The notes: generated by a model not told the origin, from the sequence alone. A stretch of 39,730 nt of DNA from an uncultured Algibacter sp. (GCA_938003745.1 CALKXS010000065.1:1-39730), one strand, 5' to 3'. Numbered from the stretch's first letter, positions 1 to 8,469 are shown. Numbers and translations are program-made.

Positions 1-105
1 CTTAAATCGCTAACCTTGTGATCTGAGCTAACAAAATCAATAATGGTTTGCTTAAATTCTTTTGTGAAATTACCTTTTGTAATGGTTCCTAAGGTAAATA
101 ATGTG
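1..105 (-). pseudogene. possible IS3-type OrfA N-terminal fragment
   Basis: On the minus strand a frame reads ...KGNFTKEFKQTIIDFV... and continues off the left edge. The TKEFK...V motif followed by a helix-turn-helix-like stretch resembles the N terminus of IS3/IS66-type OrfA proteins that begin with a short basic helix. No ATG is visible in frame; an in-frame stop lies just upstream. Only about 35 codons are in the window, so this is a weak call. It could equally be the start of another small HTH protein. Confidence 0.3.
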
Positions 106-327
106 GCTTAGTAAATACTACCATAAAATTAGACATTCCAAACCTTCTGATACGTCGTATAAAATTGACTAATCCCTTTTAGAACAGCGTACAAAATTAA
201 TTTTTACTACTGCACGGCGAATAGCCAATCAAAACCATAGAATAACCCTAAACCCAGATAATGTACTGTTAAATAATTAAACAGTGCATATTATATTTTT
301 ATCTTTATAGAATTAAATTTTAAAATA
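106..327. other. intergenic stretch, no gene recognised
   Basis: AT-rich sequence upstream of the M28 peptidase. It contains an imperfect inverted repeat (ACTGTT ... AACAGT near 270-290) about 40 bases before the start codon. No convincing open frame or recognised protein remnant was seen on either strand. Confidence 0.4.
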
Positions 328-1335
328 ATGAAAAAAATAATAATCCTTTTCATATTTGCAGTTTTCGCAACCTCATGTAGTTCTTCTTTAAGCAATAAAA
401 ACAAACAAGTTTCGGCTATTGAATACGCAAATTCTATTACAAAAGAAGAACTTAAAGAAGCGCTTTATATATATGCTTCTGATGATTATGAAGGCAGAAA
501 AACTAGTGAAGCTGGTCAAAAAAAAGCTATTGAATTTATAAAGCAATATTATGTAGCCAATAATGTCCCTTCTCCTATTGCTGAAGGTGATTATTTTCAA
601 GAAATTCCTAAAGCTTATTTTAACGGTAGAGCCAACGGCGATTCTGAAAACGTATTGGCATATATTAAAGGTTCTGAAAAACCAGATGAAATTGTTATTA
701 TTTCGGCACATTTAGATCACATTGGTATTTCTGGAAATGGAGAAATAAATAATGGTGCAGATGATAATGGTTCTGGTACAGTTGCTATTTTAGAAATAGC
801 AGAAGCTTTTAAACTAGCTGTAGATAAAGGTCATGGTCCCAAACGCTCTATCTTATTTTTACATGTTACTGGTGAAGAAATTGGCTTATGCGGATCTAAA
901 TATTATGCATATGAAGACCCGGTTTTTCTTCTAGAAAATACGATAGCCAATTTAAATATAGACATGATTGGTCGTGTTGATGATAAACATAAAGACCATC
1001 GTAATTACCTATATTTAATAGGGTCTGATAAATTAAGTAAGGAATTACATAGGGTTTCAAAAGCTGTTAATGATAAGTATTTTAACATGACGTTTGACTA
1101 TACTTTTAATAAAGAAAATGATCCTAATCGTTTTTATTATAGATCTGATCATTACAACTTTGCTAAAAATAATGTACCAGTTATATTTTACTTTAATGGA
1201 ACACATGAAGATTATCATAAACATACAGATACTCCAGATAAAATTCAATATGATTTACTAGAAACTAGGGCTCGTTTAATATTTCATACAGCATGGGAAT
1301 TAGCTAATAGAGATGAACGTGTGAAGGTGGATTAG
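328..1335 (+). CDS. M28 family zinc metallopeptidase, lipoprotein
   Basis: Predicted exported aminopeptidase-type metallopeptidase of 335 residues. The N terminus is a lipoprotein signal (hydrophobic stretch then lipobox ATSC, Cys about residue 17), so the protein is expected to be membrane-anchored outside the cytoplasm. M28 di-zinc motifs are visible in order: HLDHIG (about 128), the bridging Asp in NNGADDNGSG (about 142), GEE with catalytic and ligand acids (about 183), NIDMIGR (about 211), and a late His in the YRSDHYNF region (about 272). Length and motif order fit the family's M20/M28 peptidase domain with no PA insert. It stands alone, with pseudogene remnants immediately downstream. 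Exact substrate is not deducible; family members cleave N-terminal residues or dipeptides. Confidence 0.9.
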   Translation: MKKIIILFIFAVFATSCSSSLSNKNKQVSAIEYANSITKEELKEALYIYASDDYEGRKTSEAGQKKAIEFIKQYYVANNVPSPIAEGDYFQEIPKAYFNGRANGDSENVLAYIKGSEKPDEIVIISAHLDHIGISGNGEINNGADDNGSGTVAILEIAEAFKLAVDKGHGPKRSILFLHVTGEEIGLCGSKYYAYEDPVFLLENTIANLNIDMIGRVDDKHKDHRNYLYLIGSDKLSKELHRVSKAVNDKYFNMTFDYTFNKENDPNRFYYRSDHYNFAKNNVPVIFYFNGTHEDYHKHTDTPDKIQYDLLETRARLIFHTAWELANRDERVKVD

Positions 1336-1389
1336 TTTTATCTATAAAGTTTATTCCTTTGATTAAAAATATTTAAATGAATTCAATCT

Positions 1390-1695
1390 GAATTATCTCA
1401 TTAAACTTTTCGGAAGTTAGAAGAAGAAGTCTCAAATTATAGAACCGGATTACTTACAGGTACCTTAATTGGAAACTAGATGACAATGCTTTTACGCTTA
1501 TTGAAATTATAAGACATGTTATTGCAAGCGAACACCTTTTTCATAAAATAATTGAAAACATAGATGATTTAGGGAATTATCAATCACCTTAGAAAGAATT
1601 AAAGTATTCTAATTTGAAAAATGAACTAGATATGATAAGCAATCTAAAAGAATCAGATTTAGAAAACATAAGAATTACCAGAAAGGAGCTATAAC
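1390..1695 (+). pseudogene. decayed DinB-superfamily gene
   Basis: Read on the plus strand with frame changes, the sequence gives LEEEVSNYRTGLLTGT, then after a frameshift WKLDDNAFTLIEIIRHVIAS followed by EHLFHKIIEN, then stops. The pattern 'W...S/T..E..RH....E..F...' is that of DinB/YfiT-like four-helix metal-binding proteins, in which the His is a ligand. Several in-frame stops and at least one frameshift rule out a functional gene. The remnant ends where the ISL3 transposase similarity begins, suggesting that the IS disrupted it. Family assignment is by pattern only. Confidence 0.45.
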
Positions 1696-2430
1696 AGCCA
1701 TGGTCAAAGAAACCAAAGCAGATGCTGTTATTACTATACTCCATAAGATTCCTTTAAAGCAAAGAAAAAAAGCTAAGTAGGTAACCCTTAAACATGGCGA
1801 GCAATATCTTACTCATCGTTAAGAAATCATTCCAAAATGCCACATTAGTTATAGATAAATTCCATGTTCAAAAACTAGCCCTATACGCATTACAAGAAAT
1901 CAGAATCAAATATAGATGAGAAGGGAGCTCTCCATACTGAGAATGATGCTATAGAAAACGCTAGAAACAAAGCATTGAAATACATTTCTGAACTATTAGG
2001 AAATGGAGACACCCTAAAACAATTGTTAGCCCGTAATCGATATTTACGATATAAATCAAACACAAAGAGCTAAAATACTTTTTGAATACTATCCAGATTT
2101 TGAAAAGCATATAAACTCTGTCAGAACCTATCTTGTATATTCAACAATACAAAAGACAAAACTTCGTCATTAATACAATTAGTAAAATGGGATGAAAAAA
2201 TAAGACTGGCTAAATTTAAAAGCTTCAATAGCATCTCTAGAACTATGTCAATCCATTAAAAAATATTCTAAACTACTTTAACAACAGAAGTATTAATGCA
2301 TCAGTTAAGCTTTCAATACCAAAATAAAAGCTTTTAGAACACAATTTAGAGGAGTGAGAAACGTAGAATTCTTCCTATTTAGACTTGCAACTATTTTGCT
2401 TAATTCTAAAATTCCAAAATTTTTGGACTT
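1696..2430 (+). pseudogene. 5'-truncated, decayed ISL3-family transposase
   Basis: Plus-strand frames reconstruct the C-terminal half of an ISL3 transposase: LHKIPLKQRKKAK, stop, then in another frame ILLIVKKSFQNATLVIDKFH and VQKLALYALQEIRIKYR, then ENDAIENARNKALKYISELL and GDTLKQLLAR, RAKILFEYYPDFEKHI, and finally IKAFRTQFRGVRNVEFFLFR. These match the characteristic ISL3 DDE domain order, including the 'VIDKFHV' catalytic Asp segment and the C-terminal 'RGVRNVxFFLFR' block. The N-terminal zinc-finger/HTH half is missing, and there are at least six stops or frameshifts. ORF 2354-2563 in the track is only the tail of this remnant running into the tRNA antisense strand. Confidence 0.85.
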
Positions 2431-2469
2431 GCCCCGATATAATACCAGTACCACTAGTTTTAATCCTCA

Positions 2470-2503
2470 AAAAAATCCTTTCAATAAATTGAAAGGATTT
2501 TAC
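2470..2503 (-). terminator. intrinsic terminator after tRNA-His
   Basis: A perfect 13-bp inverted repeat (aaaatcctttcaa / ttgaaaggatttt, 4-nt loop, 2472-2501) lies directly downstream of tRNA-His on the minus strand. On that strand it is followed by a T-run. The plus-strand side also has T-rich sequence, so it may act in both directions. Confidence 0.8.
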
Positions 2504-2508
2504 TTTTG

Positions 2509-2582
2509 GGTGGAAGACCGGATTCGAACCGGCGACCCTCGGTACCACAAACCGATGCTCTAACCAACTGAGCTACAACCAC
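2509..2582 (-). tRNA. tRNA-His (GTG)
   Basis: Minus-strand cloverleaf with D-arm GTAGCTCAGTTGGTTAGAGC, anticodon stem TCGGT/ACCGA around loop TTGTGGT (anticodon GTG), and a normal T-arm with TTCGAAT loop. Discriminator C73 and a genomic G at -1 (2583) fit the His identity element. CCA is not encoded. The acceptor stem GTGGTTG/CTTCCAC has two adjacent U-U mismatches (5-68 and 6-67). I cannot tell from this window whether that is lineage-typical. Confidence 0.9.
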
Positions 2583-2706
2583 CATCTAATTTGCATTTTA
2601 TAATGCGTTTGCAAATGTAATTAATTTAATGACTTATACAAAGATTTTTATTAAAATTTTACAGAAGAAATTACATTATTTATCTCTTAATCTTCTAACC
2701 ATTTCA

Positions 2707-2739
2707 TTTACTTATATTTATTGAATAAATATAAGTAAA
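2707..2739 (-). terminator. long AT-only palindrome downstream of bshB1
   Basis: A perfect 16-bp inverted repeat with a 1-nt centre (tttacttatatttatt g aataaatataagtaaa) starts 13 nt past the bshB1 stop codon. Position suggests transcript end formation or mRNA 3' protection for bshB1. The stem is nearly GC-free, so it is weak as a classical terminator, but it could extrude as a cruciform. Confidence 0.55.
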
Positions 2740-2751
2740 ATTTAATTCACC

Positions 2752-3474
2752 TTATTTTAAATCAAATAAACTATCTACAGCTACATAACGTTCTACGGTA
2801 AAACCTTCAGCATACTTAACACCAACCAAGCGTCCTAAATCTCTTGATCTATACATTACACTATCTGTAAAGTTCTTACTAGAAATAGGTGTTTCAGGCT
2901 CTTTACTATCCTTATCATAAAACTGTGTCTTATAAGCCAATACAGATTCTATTTTTGTTTCTATAAACCCTGTAATATCAACAACCAAATCTGGCTCAAT
3001 ATTTTTCCATTGTATATAATGATATACATGTTTTGGTCTCCACGGTTCTTGATTTTCTTTATTATCATCAAGTTTTGTTCCGATTTTAACTAAACCACTT
3101 AAAAAACAAGCGTCGCTAGCTAATTTACTTCCTTTTCCATGATCTATGTGTCTATCGTCAATGGCATTGCAAATAACAATTTCTGGTTTATACTTACGTA
3201 TCATTTTAATAATCTCTAATTGATGTACTTTATCATTTGTAAAAAAGCCATCAGAAAACCTTAAATTCTCACGAATTACCACTCCTAGAATTCTTGCAGC
3301 ACTAGCAGATTCATCATCTCTTGTTTCGGCAGTACCTCTTGTTCCTAGTTCTCCTCTAGTTAAATCTATTATACCTACCTTTTTACCGTTAGCAATTTCT
3401 TTTGCTATAGTACCTCCACAACCTAATTCTACATCATCTGGATGAGCTCCAATAGCTAAAATATCTAATTTCAT
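2752..3474 (-). CDS. bshB1: BshB1-type N-acetylglucosaminyl-malate deacetylase
   Basis: Zinc-dependent LmbE/PIG-L fold deacetylase of 240 residues. It most likely removes the acetyl group from GlcNAc-malate in bacillithiol synthesis, the main low-molecular-weight thiol of many Bacteroidota. The zinc site motif AIGAHPDDVELGCGGT is at residues 7-22, followed by DLTRGELGTRGT (about 38) and the third ligand in DDRHIDHGKGS (about 105). Length and the RGELGTRG block are those of BshB1 rather than of the larger PIG-L esterases such as the one at 18249. It is monocistronic on the minus strand, with ATG start. Cytoplasmic; no signal peptide. Confidence 0.92.
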   Translation of the reverse strand: MKLDILAIGAHPDDVELGCGGTIAKEIANGKKVGIIDLTRGELGTRGTAETRDDESASAARILGVVIRENLRFSDGFFTNDKVHQLEIIKMIRKYKPEIVICNAIDDRHIDHGKGSKLASDACFLSGLVKIGTKLDDNKENQEPWRPKHVYHYIQWKNIEPDLVVDITGFIETKIESVLAYKTQFYDKDSKEPETPISSKNFTDSVMYRSRDLGRLVGVKYAEGFTVERYVAVDSLFDLK

Positions 3475-3480
3475 AATCGT

Positions 3481-3784
3481 TTTTATATTTTAATGTACAA
3501 CTATTTATAAAAATACTACTTAATCTAACAACCCTTAATTACTACACTGTTTTCATTTGCTTTTTACTTAGTTCAATACCTTCAAACATCCTAATAATTG
3601 AAAAATATACCACTTCATAAAAGCATGATGTTCGTCATATAGATTGACGGGGATACTGACTAATTTTACTTAATAATTAAGAAAGCAAATTTAATCATAA
3701 AGACTAAATAAAAAAAAAGATCGTATGATCTATTTAATGCTAACCATATTAATTATAATAATTGCATTATTTAACTACAAACAA
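3481..3784. other. intergenic region between rlmF and bshB1
   Basis: About 300 AT-rich bases upstream of bshB1 and downstream of rlmF. The track ORF at 3725-3913 starts here but overlaps the rlmF 3' end and its terminator in antisense and has no recognisable content. I see no RNA gene or protein remnant. A TTG-N19-TATAAATA arrangement upstream of bshB1 may be a poor promoter match. Confidence 0.35.
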
Positions 3785-3829
3785 AAAAGTACTGGACACC
3801 AAAATATGGTTTTTGGTACTTTTTTATTT
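3785..3829 (-). terminator. terminator of rlmF
   Basis: A 10-bp repeat (aaaaaagtac / gtactttttt) with a nested accaaaa/ttttggt hairpin overlaps and follows the rlmF stop codon on the minus strand, ending in a T-run on that strand. Confidence 0.6.
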
Positions 3830-4735
3830 ATAAGTCCAAGCCACAATTCTAGACAACTTATTCCCTTGTCCCATATTAATAACTTTTACGGAAGTAGCTC
3901 CCAACTTTTTTAATGAAGTTTGCATGCCTCTTACTAAATCCTTTTTAGAAACTAATGATGTAAACCATTCACTTTGTTCCTTAAATAATGAACTTTCGTA
4001 TAAATAATTATGTAAAAAAGCTTTTTCACCACCTTTATACCACAACTCATTATGAGTTCCTGAAAAGTTTCTCACAAGCTCCTCCCCTTCTTTTTTAAGT
4101 CCTTTTAATTTTCTAGTAGTCGCATTTATAGCTTCTTCTTCAGATTTATAGAATGGCGGATTACACATCGTTACAGAAAATTGATCATCATCATTTATAA
4201 CACCTTGTAATATTTTAGAAATATCATTTTGATGTCTTAAAGAAATAACTTGAGTCAATTCATTTTTATCTATAATATTTTGAGCAGTTTTTAAAGATGC
4301 CTTATCAATATCTGTCCCTACAAATTTCCAACTATACTCAGCATTTCCAAGTATAGGATATACGCAAGTTGCACCTGTACCAATATCTAAAACTGAAATA
4401 TCTTTACGTGCTTTATTTCCTTTTAAAAGATCAAACAGGTAATGGATATAATCTACCCGTCCAGAAATTGGAGGACATAAATTATCATCTGAGAATTTCC
4501 AATATTTTATATTATAATCCTTAAACAATAACGCTTTATTTAAAGCCTTTACTCCTTTTGGATTTGCAAAATCGATAGTTTTTGTTTCGTATTTATTTAC
4601 AAATACAAATGGTTTTAAATCTGGATAAACGTCGCATAAAATATCTAAATCATAACCTGATTTATGCTTATTACTTGTATGAAAATTTGAATTTGTTTTG
4701 ATAAGATTTATTTTAACGTTTATTAACTCTAGCAA
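3824..4735 (-). CDS. rlmF: 23S rRNA (adenine(1618)-N(6))-methyltransferase RlmF
   Basis: SAM-dependent methyltransferase of about 300 residues that N6-methylates A1618 of 23S rRNA. Visible family features are NKHKSGYDLDIL near the N terminus, the DFANPKGVKALNKALL block (about 56), the SAM-binding glycine loop VLDIGTGATCVYPILG (about 116), and the N6-adenine catalytic motif NPPF (about 192) followed by a FYKSEEEA segment. The frame contains no usable ATG near the N terminus; the track start is TTG (4735-4733), and an in-frame stop lies just upstream, so TTG is the likely start. It is divergent from the HAD gene, with a strong hairpin at its 3' end. Confidence 0.9.
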   Translation of the reverse strand: MLELINVKINLIKTNSNFHTSNKHKSGYDLDILCDVYPDLKPFVFVNKYETKTIDFANPKGVKALNKALLFKDYNIKYWKFSDDNLCPPISGRVDYIHYLFDLLKGNKARKDISVLDIGTGATCVYPILGNAEYSWKFVGTDIDKASLKTAQNIIDKNELTQVISLRHQNDISKILQGVINDDDQFSVTMCNPPFYKSEEEAINATTRKLKGLKKEGEELVRNFSGTHNELWYKGGEKAFLHNYLYESSLFKEQSEWFTSLVSKKDLVRGMQTSLKKLGATSVKVINMGQGNKLSRIVAWTYK

Positions 4736-4846
4736 TGATACTAATTATTACCCATAGTCAATAAATATGTTAATTTAATTTCAAACTACAAAATAGATTT
4801 TTAGGCTATTAGTAGGCATTCATATATATTCGCAAAAAAAACAAAG

Positions 4847-5506
4847 ATGTTAAAAGCTGTTATTTTCGATATGGATGGGGTTATTATAGATAGTGAACCT
4901 TTACACCATAAGGCTTATTATAAAATGTTTGATGACATGAATGTTGATGTCTCTAATAAACTTTACGAATCGCTTACTGGAAAATCAACTTTAAATGTTT
5001 GCAAGCAAGTTTGCGATATTTTTAAACTTGAAGAAGCTCCAGAAACTTTAGTAACCATTAAGCGTAAACACTACGAACATATTTTTGAAAATGATAAAAC
5101 ATTCGATTTAATTGATGGCGTTTTAGATTTAATAAAAGATTATCATAGTAACGGATTAACTCTTATTCTTGCGTCTTCTGCTTCTATGCCTAGTATAGAG
5201 CGTATTTTTAAAAGATTCGATTTAAACCCATATTTTAAAGTAAAATTAAGCGGTGCCGATTTAAAAGCTTCAAAACCACATCCTGAAATTTTTATTAATG
5301 CTGCTGAAGCTTCAGGTTTTAACAAAGATGAATGTATTGTCATTGAAGATTCTACCAACGGTATACAAGCTGCTAATTCTGCTGGAATTTATTCTGTTGG
5401 TTTTGATAGTATTCATTCTAAAAACCAAGATTATTCTACGGCAAATAAAGTTATTACAAATTTTGAAGAGATTAGGTTTAGTAAGGTTCTTTCTGTTTTT
5501 TATTAG
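4847..5506 (+). CDS. HAD-superfamily phosphatase, beta-phosphoglucomutase-like
   Basis: Cytoplasmic HAD hydrolase of 219 residues, subfamily IA with a helical cap. Motif I is FDMDGVIIDSEP (residues 7-18) with nucleophile and acid Asp. Motif II is LASSAS (about 104), the motif III Lys is in SKPHPEIF (about 142), and motif IV is CIVIEDSTNGI (about 158). Sequence style (DSEPLHHKAY, EDSxxGIxAA) is that of the phosphoglucomutase/phosphatase group acting on sugar phosphates. The specific substrate cannot be assigned. It is divergent from rlmF; a decayed gene follows on the other strand. Confidence 0.9.
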   Translation: MLKAVIFDMDGVIIDSEPLHHKAYYKMFDDMNVDVSNKLYESLTGKSTLNVCKQVCDIFKLEEAPETLVTIKRKHYEHIFENDKTFDLIDGVLDLIKDYHSNGLTLILASSASMPSIERIFKRFDLNPYFKVKLSGADLKASKPHPEIFINAAEASGFNKDECIVIEDSTNGIQAANSAGIYSVGFDSIHSKNQDYSTANKVITNFEEIRFSKVLSVFY

Positions 5507-5520
5507 AACTTCAAACAATA

Positions 5521-6381
5521 CTAAACATCCATACAACCACCTCCAAAAATCTTCTTTTTAAATCCTCTAAATAAAGCAACAGCTCCAATAGTATAAACTT
5601 CTAGAATTTTAAAATAGGTGCAAAGAATCCTGTTTTTGCTAATAGCTTTCCTGCTATAAGTCCGCCTATTCCATAAGCTACAACCTTATCTACATTGGGA
5701 TTAAAATCGGCATAGGTATTACCGTCTGTAAACTCTACACTGTCCAAAATTTTATCTCTATCCTTATTAGAAGTATCAAGAACCGTAATATCCCCTATAG
5801 CATTTAAATAACCTTTACGTCCTAAAACATGAATGTTATAATTAAGTGTATTTACATCATAATCACCAAATTTTAACTCTTTAATCCAATGAGTTTCTTA
5901 TTTTATTTATCGTAATATGGTGGTAAAACCCAACCTACTAAATACATAGCATCATAATATTGTGCTTCTCCTTCTTTATTTGATACTAACGCATCTTCTT
6001 ATATTTCTGCTAATAAATCTTCATCTTCAATAAAACCTTCTTCGGTATATTCAATTTCTGCACAGTACATAAATGCATCATGCATTGGTAACATATCCTC
6101 AGGAAATAGCAAACCAATAGTTTCATCAGGAGGATTTCCCCAAAGATCTGTTAATACATCTTTACTTTGTTCGCTGTTTAAAAAATTTAAACCTTCAGGG
6201 ATATTTAAAGTTACTAAACCATCATTAACCGTCTTGGTATTTAAAAGGTTTATTAAGACTATCTAATGCAAACGCATAGCGTTCTGCTTTTAAAGCTAAC
6301 GAATCTACTTGTTGTTGTTGTGCAAATAAACTAACTGTTAATAAGAAACATAAAGTTGTTAAAACGTTTTTTATAATTTAT
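5521..6381 (-). pseudogene. decayed DUF2167 membrane protein
   Basis: Minus-strand translation, joined across frames, gives a signal-like start KNVLTTLCFLLTVSLFAQ, then NDGLVTLNIPEGLNFLN, LTDLWGNPP, LFPEDMLPMHDAFMYCAEIE, EEGFIEDEDLLAEI, LVGWVLPPYYDK, and near the end VVAYGIGGLIAGKLLAKTGF and GFKKKIFGG. This order is the DUF2167 family, whose members are exported proteins with C-terminal membrane segments and unknown function. The start codon has become ATA, and there are at least two in-frame stops and three frameshifts. None of the six-frame ORFs reports it, because it is too fragmented. Confidence 0.8.
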
Positions 6382-6431
6382 AAGCTTTGGTTTTACGATG
6401 CTAAAAACACAATCTAAATCTTATTTATAGA

Positions 6432-6581
6432 TTATGAATTTTCGTTCTTTTTTTGAATAATTGCTTTTAATCGTTCTTTTCGTAAAATTGCTTCAGACTT
6501 TTTCCTATTCTTTTTACGATCCATTAACTTAGAATGCTTCGCCTTATTTTTCGTGTTTTTTTCGCTGCCTGCTTTAGCCAT
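6432..6581 (-). CDS. small basic protein, 49 aa
   Basis: Open frame below the track's length cut-off, starting ATG (MAKAGSEKNTKNKAKHS...) and ending NENS. It is very rich in Lys and Arg with a central MDRKKNRKKSEAILRKERL stretch, so it is probably a single amphipathic or coiled helix that could bind nucleic acid or ribosomes. The frame is uninterrupted although both neighbours are broken, which argues for retention. It is divergent from the satD-like gene and shares its upstream region containing TATCTG repeats. I recognise it only as the kind of small conserved hypothetical common in Flavobacteriaceae; function unknown. Confidence 0.6.
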   Translation of the reverse strand: MAKAGSEKNTKNKAKHSKLMDRKKNRKKSEAILRKERLKAIIQKKNENS

Positions 6582-6640
6582 ATCTTCTATTTAAAAACTC
6601 AAAGATATTAGAACTTTAGTTAAAAAGGATAAAAACTTTT

Positions 6641-6693
6641 TTATCTGCAAAAACAGATAAATTTAAATATCTGCTAAAAAACGTATATATTTG
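6641..6693 (+). promoter_or_regulatory. promoter with TATCTG repeats upstream of satD-like gene
   Basis: A Bacteroidota -7 element TATATTTG (6686-6693) lies 23 nt before the ATG at 6716. Immediately upstream is an inverted repeat TTATCTG-N6-CAGATAA (6641-6660) and a third half-site TATCTGC (6669-6675), which together cover the expected -33 region. No TTG -33 box is seen. The arrangement looks like an operator controlling the satD-like/DUF3307 operon and perhaps the divergent 49-aa gene. Confidence 0.45.
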
Positions 6694-6715
6694 GTATGAA
6701 TTTATATCAAAACGC

Positions 6716-7320
6716 ATGACAAGTATTATTACAGGCGATATTATCAATTCTAGGAAAAACATACCTGAAAGTTGGATGGCTAAGCTCAAAGAGACTCTTA
6801 ACGCTTTAGGAGAAACTCCAAAAGATTGGGGAATTTTTAGAGGTGATAGCATAGCTTTCAACTAGAGGTATTACCAGAAGATGCTTTAAAGGCTTGTGTC
6901 TTGATAAAATCGACATTAAAACAATTCAAATTACTTGATGTTAGACTAGCAATTGGGTTAGGAGACAAAACATATAAGGCAAAAACAATTACCGAATCTA
7001 ACGGAAGTGCTTTTATAAACTCTGGTGAGTGTTTTGAATCGTTAAAAAAACATACACTTGCTTTAAAATCAAATTTTGAAATCTTTGATGTAACAATAAA
7101 CACCATTATAGGACTAGCTAATTTAACTATGAATAGTTGGTCTATCACATCATCCACCATCATAAATACAGCTTTAAACAAACCTAAATTAAACCAAAAA
7201 CAGTTAGCAGAACTACTTGGGAAATCTCAAAGTAATATTAGTGAAGGTCTTAAACGTGCGGGATATGATGAGATTTTAAAATTATTAAACTACTACAACA
7301 CACAAGTAAAAACTTTATGA
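6716..7320 (+). pseudogene. SatD-family gene frameshifted by a 5-bp tandem duplication
   Basis: The frame begins MTSIITGDIINSRK and reaches IFRGDS, then shifts. The downstream frame continues FQLEVLPEDALKACVLIKS through LDVRLAIGLGDKTY to an HTH-like C terminus KLNQKQLAELLGKSQSNISE. Together these are a complete SatD-like protein of about 200 residues. The lesion is a tandem repeat ATAGC ATAGC (6846-6855); removing one copy restores GDS-FQLEV exactly. The family has unknown function and often precedes DUF3307 proteins. The stop codon overlaps the DUF3307 start (ATGA), so the pair is translationally coupled. The lesion is single and recent-looking; a sequencing error or phase-variable slippage is also possible. 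Confidence 0.85.
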
Positions 7321-8042
7321 TAGTATTATTTATAAAGTTAGTTTTAGTGCATTTTATTGGTGACTTTTTATTACAACCAGAAAAATGGGTACTTCACAAA
7401 CAAACACATAAACACAAATCAAAATATTTATATTACCATATTTTGGTTCATTTTTTAGCGCTAATCATCTTATTACAATTTGATACAAGTTATTGGTTAA
7501 GTGTATTGTTTATAATAGTATCACATTACATCATAGATGTTGCAAAATTACACCTTAACACTAAAATGAATTCTAGAGTTTTATTTGGTTTAGACCAATT
7601 GGCACATATTATAATTATTGCCATAATTGTAAATATTTATGAAGCATACCCACTAGATGTTGACCTCTTTTACAATCCTAAATTTTTATTATTTCTAACA
7701 GGAATAATTGGTGTAACAGCAGCCTCATCTATAATTATGAAAACTATTATCTCTAAATGGTATTTAAAAGAAGACGCAAATGAAGGCTCTTTAGAAAATG
7801 CTGGATCTTGCATTGGTGTGCTTGAGCGTTTATTTGTATTCGCTTTTATAATAACAGGGCACTGGGAAGGTATTGGCTTTTTAATTGCTGCAAAATCTGT
7901 TTTTAGATTTGGAGATTTATCTAAAGCAAAAGACCGAAAACTTACTGAGTATATATTAATAGGAACCTTACTAAGTTTTGGATTAGCTATTTCTTTTGGA
8001 ATAGGTTATAATTTTGTTTTGGAGTTGATTAGTGAGGTTTAA
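7317..8042 (+). CDS. DUF3307 domain membrane protein
   Basis: Integral membrane protein of 241 residues with about six to seven hydrophobic helices. The N-terminal block HFIGDFLLQPEKWVLHKQTH and KYLYYHILVH define the DUF3307 domain, with conserved His and Asp residues near the membrane face. A second half follows (SSIIMKTIISKWYLKEDAN, then ENAGSCIGVLERLFVFAF and FLIAAKSVFRFGDL). Its ATG overlaps the SatD-like stop (ATGA), so expression probably depends on translation of the frameshifted upstream gene. Function unknown; the pairing with SatD is common in Bacteroidota. The ORF itself is intact. Confidence 0.85.
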   Translation: MIVLFIKLVLVHFIGDFLLQPEKWVLHKQTHKHKSKYLYYHILVHFLALIILLQFDTSYWLSVLFIIVSHYIIDVAKLHLNTKMNSRVLFGLDQLAHIIIIAIIVNIYEAYPLDVDLFYNPKFLLFLTGIIGVTAASSIIMKTIISKWYLKEDANEGSLENAGSCIGVLERLFVFAFIITGHWEGIGFLIAAKSVFRFGDLSKAKDRKLTEYILIGTLLSFGLAISFGIGYNFVLELISEV

Positions 8043-8213
<171 letters not shown>

Positions 8214-8456
8214 ACCAAAGATAAGTCTTTTTAGAAGCTAAAGCGAAATGAACTAAAGTGCATAGTTTTAACTATTTTTGAGACCAATAAAATTGAATGG
8301 CTATTTGGAACTAGTAATCCTTATAAAAAAACGAGTCTTATATCCCCTAGTTATGAACACGTAAAAACTGAAAACAATTCAGAAGAAAAAATCACTGATT
8401 TAACTTTAAAAAATATCATAGAAACCAAAAAGCTGTTTTGGAAAAGAATGTTTGGA
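8214..8456 (+). pseudogene. unidentified coding remnant
   Basis: After the truncated ferredoxin, one plus-strand frame is open for about 75 codons with no start codon of its own (following a stop at about 8236). It reads LTIFETNKIEWLFGTSNPYK ... LTLKNIIETKKLFWKRMFG and ends at the stop at 8456-8458. Codon use looks coding and the end resembles a natural C terminus, so this is probably the 3' end of a deleted gene whose other part was lost in the event that truncated the ferredoxin. Family not recognised. Confidence 0.4.
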
Positions 8457-8469
8457 TAAATGATATAAC

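Noticed and set aside
2354-2563. 69-aa ORF
   Set aside because: It is the tail of the ISL3 remnant running through a terminator and the antisense strand of tRNA-His.
3725-3913. 62-aa ORF on the plus strand
   Set aside because: It overlaps the rlmF 3' end and its terminator in antisense, with no recognisable content.
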